Shown: in pieces, positions 57,701-63,388 of the stretch
How positions within the stretch are numbered: the first letter of the stretch is position 1
Layout: each line of letters opens with the position of its first letter
Assembly: GCA_947184155.2 (NCBI GenBank)
Contig: CAMXCT020002657.1
Span: 445,001 to 509,000, forward strand
DNA from: Cladocopium goreaui
Lineage: Eukaryota; Sar; Dinophyceae; Suessiales; Symbiodiniaceae
DNA length: 64,000 bases
Reading direction: 5' to 3'
Notes under the pieces: generated by a model
Database searches by the model: none
The model's input: the letters and a program-made list of their open reading frames with translations, nothing else
What the model was told of the DNA's origin: nothing
Program-made: the position numbers and the translations under genes

Positions 57701-57704
57701 TTGA
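48780..57704 (+). CDS. Copia-type Gag-Pol polyprotein (ORF1)
   Basis: 2,974 residues from the ATG at 48,780. Gag-like helical N-terminus (1-350), then Lys/Gly-rich tracts (~361-404 and ~454-490) separated by a Trp/Tyr/acidic segment; no CCHC zinc knuckle is visible. Aspartic protease signature LDLGCTRAMGS with Asp670. Integrase: HHCC zinc site (His1124, His1127 or 1129, Cys1159, Cys1162) and catalytic Asp1189, Asp1247, Glu1280. A methyltransferase-like region at ~1503-1650. An acidic Pro-rich linker at ~1880-2180. Copia reverse transcriptase (RVT_2): RWVLTIKVD near 2250, LHLDLKTAFLQG (Asp2315) and HVDD (Asp2615, Asp2616), with ~210 extra residues between. RNase H Asp2772, Glu2825, Asp2858. 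It ends at a TGA in the context TGA CTA. The product would drive particle assembly, cDNA synthesis and integration. Confidence 0.93.
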   Translation: MASHGYDDDDFDIVDANEWNQYDSYAMRRAPQHTQIHMTQQMTTKVAPAYDGRTSFFAFEDAIDDWCDITELEPEKRGPALRNRLEGDAQQYKRLLDRELLRDPYEGVAYFKRFLRPHFIKGAQNVFLYRFMQFMKFNRGTMDLQKWMTRFQLTGNRLIESWMDLLPEVTVTSPEAILFVQQRRQEHERDQQERAEVAAASGTPHVAVPWTDELALAAFRQFQENRREAQRQAFPLGENLLALIFVSLADLSQDQRNTLTSIMTHRGRTLDRYSIQELRDLFLEMFCTTKTAVDNPLMQPSGMAQRRSFLVLDEGELEGTDGYWAEDEEDGAEGFLDALEDVFWVYDDANFTWYQRRFQGKYIRRGKGKGKRKGKGKGRGGRRFFKSRKGKGRGKGRRKGRAHMVSEEGYEDEWQEDEWNENYDGYWADDQTWNEGYWAYDDLYYMDEYGYFQKKGKGKGKGKKGKKGKDDDGKGGKPGDGKGKSNYVQPQTTSAPAIQNQPTQQAHYSSAASSSGHGFFSFGTTEPARVDVAETEPARVDVLTSTYAAQDEQRRTRRGGQNQRDARAHQNRREMKRFPVLVGEVGALRQGVQQRPAVVPRQVGLQEGEASWKPLAEGTSLFSHGCSTEIEEPSQQSAFSFHTVQTDLACENGLAFHTENSAPPTVCILDLGCTRAMGSRRAVEAFCRYVDSHPNSGLWYEIQPTSSRFFFANSQQSKCTEKLVIFMYDHGWNTQFTEFDIVEEGDVPLLMSLPQMRNLGFQFELTPEKAYLSCARIGMRKMVLRTAISTHLILDLQDVAWYMSQVHFKTPQVKSFYSQHDHFEYSQIAVKQDDHEGEALVTGDYWQVDPLRRELIRHHKDKRMNLHEMTRSEKTPIPKDQLLDERETHMEFQKSKKKVLHKDNWRTEKKRFSEQSEEFWKGKTIYKIKEDYVIPDDIVRSDIDRARPFRGNIDDLFHPESASSVPSGVQKKKPSSLKKEEGKPISNGPGSKKIEVGPPAAKRHVGKQKPQVVDDSQSGSSRKKVVVSYPKLDEEDELDKVARELGLDKIDSDEPQVIEPKHSAPARNRGKQDSESQVEKLGSDALEPRRVSIPLPGSEVQAMTPAYRKMLRKLEDSVELYKLHIKHYHMSPTQFRRRTSMLGLPDSVYQKYEEMYNKCRVCSTSIAPPPRARISGIRSTNFGDVIFVDHAEIQLRKNKYMVLLVLDGATNLLWATAQNSLNNKETIQALRLWSDEHNCMPKAIVGDEAFFQEDFLTYYRTHGIKECPCGSRTPWPNRAESAVRLFKRQWQIMSKNLEDDRFKGITIREAVKRTVWARNTQLTVSGYSPLEIATGRRPPDLLDIETSDPAQLSVDPLPEDKTQLELQRLALRAHQEARQAADLRHDMAKRTMPSDGPYKPGDKVFVWSSPVNANAIASKAWKKERWIRGTVISQEGAMVNVHVDNAVMRVNQSKVRRDHDEWHDVAVPGLDTSEPVPLAVEDEDDYEPDIAEYAEAYLGEQAHWFCQTGKCDVVELFSSNTGLSWHMARLNMKVGEPIDHKHGWSFNSKKKQNQVWKQLEKLDPEYVLITNPSPNSWKYSVFKFCLDVMKWQADRGKGFLVIAPPDSGFAQFLAWKKFQKDRIKYHIGCFNLDMTNYCRCDPSIKNLRVYYNHDEDFDMLEPQHAFNREGKLWNDPQWKVLPSHLCSFIAQFTQLVPLQNMRQCFLFEDLLEHFDDGALCGTSMFLDREPECSCLLQDLHHVETSIPVPLKHILPQRFTTQLLVQTLRKIDQLPRSTEASVRESTDPRIIELIPGLQDVRKKTLPQMYFEDCSVFRGTYGRVNPLFQHPEDAVLLIWKPGDYDHVYFMFVSQLYPHHEQFKIHEWSMIVFSRETTGAIKRRVEDPPSSSSTPPNGDDPIHPDQHGDVPPNDDEMLSGDEPEDPLDDDNQPDYNTGPDPGDDDDQEYIIPDDYGPPPDDDLDMPGIQDSGETHQPSSPSTPFSNPDIPIEEIADPGQDDDSPPGPDPTSEPIRVQRKQRQISTDSTDALPKAKAKVIIKRPKVQLPGHVQPISVPTQKPHEDEDEGPSHDPTASSSHDNTIPLPTTTPTSFTPGDFAQPAQQQSSQGTPELVSSQHDDDETEPYETDDTPVLTEDDIAQLQEEDVDTEPYTSDHSHFVDVDGTVFVPLGPKVQAAPEFGSYDVTGFKQFEQYLAKNGKKQPKAESVITQEVLRKYAKEIKQAKLEEFRSFLDFTAMTFRDKRRHKIDNYVTGRWVLTIKVDKDGQFKKFKARWVCRGFQDAQKYDLQTDSPTATRYGFRVASQHAASMYWDLLHLDLKTAFLQGETYDLDRRVIHVQLPTDIGLPPYLVGLCTRSVYGLADAPRRWWNRLDKFLISLGIQPTRADRCTYVCYDGAFKEPKQVSFADSEATEPAPVTYYVSSQDSEETRDESSDIAEEVHKSLLVEERLFSACYQQTQTWKQRKEFKEKKVEDCAWTPVVDETLLKFLESVEHKSGWYPFENGHAQVAYRAKALRTPDSHYDRKKFHLRTSIVKRKGVWWLLEMNHDMNKDNVSTSLEEEAEVLVSVFLPSERTYLATTPQLTPEIVEQLLEHFMDPVNGSNAKGRKPIGMCCLHVDDLFITGTPEFLEKFKKVVKSQFKIGHEDVNDLMFTGQRVKWIIDEKTKKKSHITVEQSLCVSELTEVVIPKGLKDEDKCDKDLHTAYRSLLGSINWLQSRTQFQSCYQFSRCASAAASPTIGDCKTLNKLCRQIVGDPMELMFWPLQGDPRLVAMPDAAFRNNSDKSSQRAMVIFMAEPRKEKSKNTRGSLIFFESTKIKRTTLSTTVAELYALMKCYGTCQMLRGLIKDITGLSSEIHMRTDANNLVTTASTTHVPEQQETIHMIQMLRKEACSGSIADLSHIRTQWCLADCLTKKSANPQNLIDAVRQGVLKEVDAHPPFRSLLEHKAYLRSWLPTVCSHVDFRHDVFLLGDTLRDS

Positions 57705-57707
57705 CTA
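57702..57707 (+). promoter_or_regulatory. Probable stop-codon readthrough site (UGA CUA)
   Basis: The only stop between ORF1 and ORF2, which share one frame, is TGA at 57,702-57,704 followed directly by CTA. UGA CUA is the core of a known efficient readthrough context in animal and viral genes. The frame then stays open to 60,008, so readthrough would append 768 codons to Gag-Pol. That it works in this organism is inference. Confidence 0.55.
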
Positions 57708-60011
57708 TTTTTTGAATTTGTGCCTGCGGCTCAAGAGGCAGAGTCTCGAGGATCGCACTGTTTCTTCAACATGTCGAGCTCTAGCCGGTGGAACAGGGCC
57801 TCAGCCGCATCATCTAGTGATCAGGCACAATCGAACACTCGAGGTCAAGAATATCAAAGCTATGATTTTAGCAGAAGACATTCAGCTGATGGATATGCTC
57901 TGAGAAGATCAGAGGAAATCCCAGCTGACAGATTTCGAACACCATCAACGTTACCCGATGAGGATCATTTATCATTTTGCTATGATTACAGGCGCCAAAC
58001 AGACTGGTTTCAGGCTCACGAGCAAGTGAGGAAGAAGAGAGAGCGCAATTTACATACATTGATGGGTCCACACAACATGAGACCAACTGACAGACATGAA
58101 ATGTTCATGGACGCAATAGCTTGGATTTTGCACTGGGGAACTAGTCATGGAGAATTTGATGAATCTTTGAAATGGACTTCAAGTTTTCTGAAGTATCTCT
58201 GTGGCTTTACAACTCAGGCAGAAGAAAACTGGTTTGATGAACGATGCAATGATTTCCACGTGGACATGACTAGCTCATCAAGGAGAAGTTATTATATGTC
58301 ATGTAGCAAGAGGCTATCCAATGTGTTGAGACATTGCAGAGACAAAACGTTATTCACTGCCAGTGGAGCTATGAACATTTCCTTACTGTTTGATCAGATG
58401 CAAGGAGACAATCCAAAGGAATATCACATGTCTGGAGCAGATTTTGCTGCTATGTTACTGTGTAATCCAAAACAACGTTTCTTTGTTGAGATCTCCATGA
58501 GATGGCAGTGGTACCCATACAGCTCAATGGCAGAGTATCCATTCGACGTTCGTCTTGGTGCTTTTCAAGGACATAGCAACCAAGTTGTCGATCCCACTGT
58601 GGCACACCACCAACTGACATATGATGAGGCTATGAGTTTGGGCTGGATTTTTCATGTCACTGATTACATGAATTTAGATTCCATTCAACAATCAGGCCTG
58701 AAGACCTTTGTGAAAGGAAGTGGAAAAGGCAGAAGGGATGCAGTTCACTTCATGTACCACAATGACAATGGTCAGGGCTACATAAGGATGGCAGAGGGCA
58801 CGAAGCCTCCAAGAAACTATAGGCGACCAGTGTACCTCGTGTTGGATCCAAGTTTTATTGTGGACAACCAACTCTATCTGACAAAGAATGGTGTCATTTT
58901 ATTTCATGGTGACATTCCTTTCCAGTACCTCCATGTCAAGGAACAACTCCCTACCATTGCATGTAACGTTGTTCATCAAGGACGTGGTCATTCTCTACCT
59001 CCATCAGTTACAGGTGGTTCATGGCACACCAACACAACATGGAACCATGTCATGAAGGAGAAAGGTCCAACATTTATTCCTGGACAAGACATTCCTGAAG
59101 AAGTCAGAATCACAGCATGGGAGTTCATGGGTCAACAGGTTCCACAAAACTATGGAAGATTAGTTTTTGGTACACCACTATGCAACGAGAATGACTTTGA
59201 CCCGATTGTGGAATCAATCTATGGTGCAGCAGCAGAAGGCTCTCGAGAAAGAGAGGTATCTGCAGCAGAAGGCTCTCAAGAAAGAGAGGTATCTGCGCAG
59301 GCTGATGAACCCATGGAAAATCCATATGAACAGCCATCAAGAAGAGGACGCTCTCAAGAAAGAGAGGAACCTCAAGATGCATGGGAGCAACAACGCTCCT
59401 CATCAGGAAGTCCAGAATCACCACAACATGATGATCCTCAACAAGATGCTCAAGACAATCAACAAGAGGAGCCATCAGTGGACGTCCATGACGACCCAAT
59501 GGGTGAAGAGGCTGTCAATCTCTGGGAAGCAGAAGATCCACCAGATGATATTGAAGACCCTGTGGTAGAACAGGCTACCAAAAGTTCAATTTCTGCATCG
59601 AATCCCTGGGTCCTGTATGAGGCAGGTATTGTCTGTGCAAGAGAAGAGAGCGGTGAACTCATCAAGAACTCCTCAGGAGAAAAAGTGATAGTTCTGCGTG
59701 AATGGAACCTACTACTCTCTTCACAAAAGATAGCACTTCGTAGACAATCGATCACTCGCTCAGACTGGGAGAAGTTACCATGGACAGGACATCTATGCTT
59801 ACTCTTCACAAGAGCTTGGGAGATTGGACGCATGTTGGCACACTTCCATCGAGAAGGAAACATTGAAGCCATGGAAGGTTACATGACTCTTGTCGACAAT
59901 ATTGGACAGACTGGATGCGAGGTCAAGTTGCCCCAACAGGTTGGGAAGACAGACACAGTATCAACAGAGACGAATGGAGAGAGAAGTTCTTGCTATACGA
60001 AAGAGACTTAG
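57705..60011 (+). CDS. ORF2: Tpt1/KptA-like RNA 2'-phosphotransferase domain protein
   Basis: In frame with ORF1 after one TGA. The first ATG (57,771) would give 746 residues, and numbering follows it. Residues ~178-415 match Tpt1/KptA from end to end: SKRLSNVLRH (Arg187, His188), NPKQRF, DVRLGAFQGHS (Arg261), FHVT with SIQQSGL, GRRDAVHFM (His326), NYRRPVYLVLD (Arg351/352), NGVILFHGDIPF (Asn373). Tpt1 enzymes use NAD+ to remove the 2'-phosphate from spliced tRNA, and some ADP-ribosylate 5'-phosphate nucleic-acid ends. All four signature Arg-His-Arg-Arg positions are present, so activity is plausible. The ~180-residue N-terminus is novel. Residues ~489-533 carry SQERE repeats, followed by an acidic linker and an unknown ~140-residue C-terminus. 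The end overlaps ORF3 by 97 nt. Confidence 0.88.
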   Translation, partial: LFFEFVPAAQEAESRGSHCFFNMSSSSRWNRASAASSSDQAQSNTRGQEYQSYDFSRRHSADGYALRRSEEIPADRFRTPSTLPDEDHLSFCYDYRRQTDWFQAHEQVRKKRERNLHTLMGPHNMRPTDRHEMFMDAIAWILHWGTSHGEFDESLKWTSSFLKYLCGFTTQAEENWFDERCNDFHVDMTSSSRRSYYMSCSKRLSNVLRHCRDKTLFTASGAMNISLLFDQMQGDNPKEYHMSGADFAAMLLCNPKQRFFVEISMRWQWYPYSSMAEYPFDVRLGAFQGHSNQVVDPTVAHHQLTYDEAMSLGWIFHVTDYMNLDSIQQSGLKTFVKGSGKGRRDAVHFMYHNDNGQGYIRMAEGTKPPRNYRRPVYLVLDPSFIVDNQLYLTKNGVILFHGDIPFQYLHVKEQLPTIACNVVHQGRGHSLPPSVTGGSWHTNTTWNHVMKEKGPTFIPGQDIPEEVRITAWEFMGQQVPQNYGRLVFGTPLCNENDFDPIVESIYGAAAEGSREREVSAAEGSQEREVSAQADEPMENPYEQPSRRGRSQEREEPQDAWEQQRSSSGSPESPQHDDPQQDAQDNQQEEPSVDVHDDPMGEEAVNLWEAEDPPDDIEDPVVEQATKSSISASNPWVLYEAGIVCAREESGELIKNSSGEKVIVLREWNLLLSSQKIALRRQSITRSDWEKLPWTGHLCLLFTRAWEIGRMLAHFHREGNIEAMEGYMTLVDNIGQTGCEVKLPQQVGKTDTVSTETNGERSSCYTKET

Positions 60012-63000
60012 CAATACAGAAGGACATGGAGTATCTCTCAGAAGCAGTCTTTGTCTTTTACACTAAGCATCTTGATCAGTTCATTAGAGAGAACAACAAA
60101 CTCTGGGGAGATTTCTGCAGGAGAAAGAAGGACCGTGATGGTAACATTTTGGATGCACTGGAGTTGAACACACATGGGTATGACATGACTATTCAAGGAA
60201 TTACAGTTCCCATGAACAAGAGAACAGTCATCCCAGAACCTGAACGGCATTTCTCGTTTTCCACAAAGATGATGATCATGGCAATCGATCTGTATGAAGA
60301 TGAAGCACCTGCTAGCTTTAGCCATTTCACAGTTTTTGCTTTGAACAAGCTTCGACAATTTGTGGATAGCAGAAAGGAATTGACAGCTCAATCCTACAGA
60401 TTCTTTGTTGAACATGCCTACAATCAATTCTTTCAGCATGAAGCATTCCATCAATCTGCAAGAGCAAGGACAAAGGTCAGGGAATGCGGTTCAGGTGACT
60501 TCCACACATCTACAAAGCTCGATGGCTACATCTGGGTAGCTGGAAAGGACAAGATCGCTCACATCCCAGGATCAGAGCAACAGAATGTGGACATGGAAGG
60601 TCACGATGATGATGATGCTGAAGATGATTTGGAGTTTTTGCCAAGACTACAAGTTTTTGTCAGGAAAGAGGAGGAAAAGGCATCAGGCTCTCAGGAAAGA
60701 GAGGAAGAAGGTGTATGCTCTCAAGAAAGAGAGGAAACACAACCACAACAAGAAAGTGAGGTATTACCTGATGCAAATCCTCGAAGAAATATGGAAGATC
60801 GACAGGGACTGTTTATAGTCAGGCAACTCAAACCAGAGCACAGACAGATCCTCCATGATATTACACTCCAAGGCCAATCAATCCTCACAGAAGATGATCT
60901 TGAAGGAGGTCGACCCCTTGAACGTGGTGACATAAGCTTCTTCTCATTATGGTTGATGATGTCAGCATTATCAGATGCTTCTTTTTCAACATTTATGGAG
61001 CAGTATGCACCTATGATGGGTTATGAGATCTCTTACGACAAGTACTATGAGTTCAAACTGGATATTGACCAAGTTCTCAAGGACAATGAACACCTTGGCG
61101 CAGAAAATTTCTTTGGAGCAGAGGATCCTCATATGGTGGACGATGATCCAGACACTCCACTTCCAGATCTTCAAAGACCAGGCGCAGGTGATCCTGAGTA
61201 CAAGCATACCATTGAAAGTTTGAACATTGAGGACAAACATATCATTTTGGAAACTGATGATGACAAATTGGTTGAGTGTACATTGAAATGGATCAGTATG
61301 TGCAATCAGAATGTTCAACGAAAGATCAAGGAAAGTTTTGTCAAACCAGAAGAAGGACAAGAGAAAGAAAAGGATGAAGAAGAGAAGATTGCTGACGAAG
61401 AAAAAGAAGAAGAAAAAGACACACAGGAGCCACATGTCCCAGCTGAAGGCTCTTCAGAGAAAGAGGAATCAGCTCCACCTGAACGCTCCTCAGAAAAGGA
61501 GGAATCAGGGGAGAAGAAGACAGACATTCAAGATGATGAGACAGCTCCTGAAGTGAAACCTGCAGTTCGACTTTACTATGGTCAAGATATCACTGGAAAC
61601 GAAGATGATTCAGTTTTTCGAAGATTGAAGGATTGTTTTTCAGATGGTTACCATGGTGAATGGGCAGGATTTTACAACAAAGGTTATCCAGCGTCTTCGA
61701 AGCATCGACATATGTTTTGGCATGTTAAGTACAGGAAGACCATGTCTCCACATCATGATTTTTGGTACCATCTTACAGATGACCAGTTGATGGTTGAGTA
61801 CATTGCCAGACACAAGAATCAGGATCCACAACTAGAATTACAAGAACTTAATCAGCGCATTGAATATGGTTGTAGTGATCCAAGGATGCATCCTCTTCAT
61901 CAAGACAAAGCAGAAAGATCCTCAAAAGAAGCAGAAAAGAGGATTGATGACGATTTTGGAAATCTCACAAGGGTACTCCAAGATTACGTTGAGGACCACA
62001 AGGTCTTGCCTTACTGTATGATCTTGCATAGCTTGGCTTACAGGTATTTAGGTGGAGGCCTATCAGACCCAACATACAAGGATGCCGAATTTCCATACAG
62101 ATCCTCTCCACAGATAACAGCAATGTTTTGGAATTTGGGAAACTGGTGCAGAAACAGATTTGAAAAATGCCCGGTTCCAGAAAGATTTCAACAATTCATT
62201 CCACACATTGACTACACTATCGATGAGGATCATGAAAAATTTGATGAAACCAAATCACAGTTCAACAATTACTTCATCAATGTCATCAAGAACTTTGGAG
62301 GACATCTTTTCATGAATTGCGAGGCTGGTTCGTTGTATCCTCACAGAGAAAGACTCGACGAGGTTGACTTTAAAACTTGCTTCAATGACTATCATGACTT
62401 GATGGTGGCAGCTCGCCTTGGAAAGGATGGCTATATCAAGCAAATTGCTGGATATCACACAGATGACAACGACACACGAGTTCGACAAGTCTCATGGGCA
62501 ATCTTTGAAGTATCTTGGGGAAAGACAAAGGATCGAGATACAGATGAGATTGTTGACTTGACAAGAGCTAGGATGAGAATGACACGTGTGTGCGTTTATC
62601 ACGTCGGACAGAAGTATGCATCAGACTCTGCTGGGATTGTTGGTGAGTGCTTAGCTGTTATGGCTTTTGAGTGTGCCAGATATCAAGTTGACTTCATCGC
62701 AGGTGATGGAAACAAGGCATGCTATTACAGCACACCAAAATCTCCAGGTGTCCCTACATATCAACACAGCCTTATCCAATTCTGGATTAACAGAATGGTA
62801 GGTGTTGCAACACAAGCCATGCGCAAGAATTTTGATCCAACTTGCCCTCCAATCAGGGTCAAGCATTTCATTTCTTGCAGTTATCGTGACTTGGATTTTC
62901 TTGCAACGCACTTGGATGGCATTACAACAGCAACATACACCGACGAGCTCATGAACAAGACAAATGGTAAAGGTGATTGTTGTATGTTAACAGTTGTTGA

Positions 63001-63388
63001 GTGGGGTCATTCACGTTTGATGTGTGAGGAACACCCAGAAGACTTTGAGGATGAAGATCACATGAACTATGTGGGTGAATTTTACTTCAAGGTAAATGAA
63101 ACTTGCTTACATGGTGATCACAACATCTTCATGGTTGCTCCAAATGATCGCGATGCTCATAATCCAATTCTTATCCATCTTGATCCTTCTGATATGTCAT
63201 GGAATGAACGACATCATTACAAACAGGCCTACAAGAAGAAGCAGTATGCTGATTCAAGAAAGGAAAGACAGAAGGAGAAAAAGAGAAAGGCATATGAAGA
63301 TCAAGCATCGACGTATCAGGGCAACACAGAGTGGGGTGGATCCTCATCTTCAGCGTCCAGACCATGGAGATCAAGTGAGTGGCGATGA
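59915..63388 (+). CDS. ORF3: 1,157-residue protein with a C-terminal EEP-like domain
   Basis: Starts at an ATG inside the end of ORF2, in the -1 frame relative to it. The N-terminus (1-~225) is helical and unrecognised. Acidic and Glu/Lys-rich linkers carry SQERE-type repeats at ~250-280 and ~505-535. Residues ~735-1040 resemble the endonuclease/exonuclease/phosphatase fold, with landmarks in order: FWNLGNW (Asn740), MNCEAGSLYP (Glu803), VCVYHVGQ (His896), AGDGNKA (Asp931, Asn933) and WGHSRL (His1032). The usual final SDH is not intact. The basic C-terminus contains KKRKAYED and a Ser-rich tail. EEP enzymes cut nucleic-acid or other phosphoesters; this one could nick DNA or process nucleic-acid ends. 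The match is by motif order only. Confidence 0.7.
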   Translation: MRGQVAPTGWEDRHSINRDEWREKFLLYERDLAIQKDMEYLSEAVFVFYTKHLDQFIRENNKLWGDFCRRKKDRDGNILDALELNTHGYDMTIQGITVPMNKRTVIPEPERHFSFSTKMMIMAIDLYEDEAPASFSHFTVFALNKLRQFVDSRKELTAQSYRFFVEHAYNQFFQHEAFHQSARARTKVRECGSGDFHTSTKLDGYIWVAGKDKIAHIPGSEQQNVDMEGHDDDDAEDDLEFLPRLQVFVRKEEEKASGSQEREEEGVCSQEREETQPQQESEVLPDANPRRNMEDRQGLFIVRQLKPEHRQILHDITLQGQSILTEDDLEGGRPLERGDISFFSLWLMMSALSDASFSTFMEQYAPMMGYEISYDKYYEFKLDIDQVLKDNEHLGAENFFGAEDPHMVDDDPDTPLPDLQRPGAGDPEYKHTIESLNIEDKHIILETDDDKLVECTLKWISMCNQNVQRKIKESFVKPEEGQEKEKDEEEKIADEEKEEEKDTQEPHVPAEGSSEKEESAPPERSSEKEESGEKKTDIQDDETAPEVKPAVRLYYGQDITGNEDDSVFRRLKDCFSDGYHGEWAGFYNKGYPASSKHRHMFWHVKYRKTMSPHHDFWYHLTDDQLMVEYIARHKNQDPQLELQELNQRIEYGCSDPRMHPLHQDKAERSSKEAEKRIDDDFGNLTRVLQDYVEDHKVLPYCMILHSLAYRYLGGGLSDPTYKDAEFPYRSSPQITAMFWNLGNWCRNRFEKCPVPERFQQFIPHIDYTIDEDHEKFDETKSQFNNYFINVIKNFGGHLFMNCEAGSLYPHRERLDEVDFKTCFNDYHDLMVAARLGKDGYIKQIAGYHTDDNDTRVRQVSWAIFEVSWGKTKDRDTDEIVDLTRARMRMTRVCVYHVGQKYASDSAGIVGECLAVMAFECARYQVDFIAGDGNKACYYSTPKSPGVPTYQHSLIQFWINRMVGVATQAMRKNFDPTCPPIRVKHFISCSYRDLDFLATHLDGITTATYTDELMNKTNGKGDCCMLTVVEWGHSRLMCEEHPEDFEDEDHMNYVGEFYFKVNETCLHGDHNIFMVAPNDRDAHNPILIHLDPSDMSWNERHHYKQAYKKKQYADSRKERQKEKKRKAYEDQASTYQGNTEWGGSSSSASRPWRSSEWR

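Larger units (their letters stand above)
48725..63388 (+). mobile_element. Ty1/copia-type retroelement with two extra ORFs (internal domain)
   Basis: Pol domains are in the copia order: protease, integrase, reverse transcriptase, RNase H. They are encoded in one 8.9-kb frame, followed by ORF2 (Tpt1/KptA-like) and ORF3 (EEP-like). All three frames are intact, so the copy is probably young. At ~14.7 kb the internal domain is about three times a typical copia element. A possible primer-binding site lies at 48,725. I could not match any sequence upstream of ORF1 with the 612 bp after ORF3, so LTR boundaries remain unknown and the 3' LTR may lie beyond the window. Confidence 0.85.

Noticed and set aside
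59867-60011. -1 ribosomal frameshift signal between ORF2 and ORF3
   Set aside because: No X XXY YYZ heptamer in the ORF2 frame. I report only the overlap itself.
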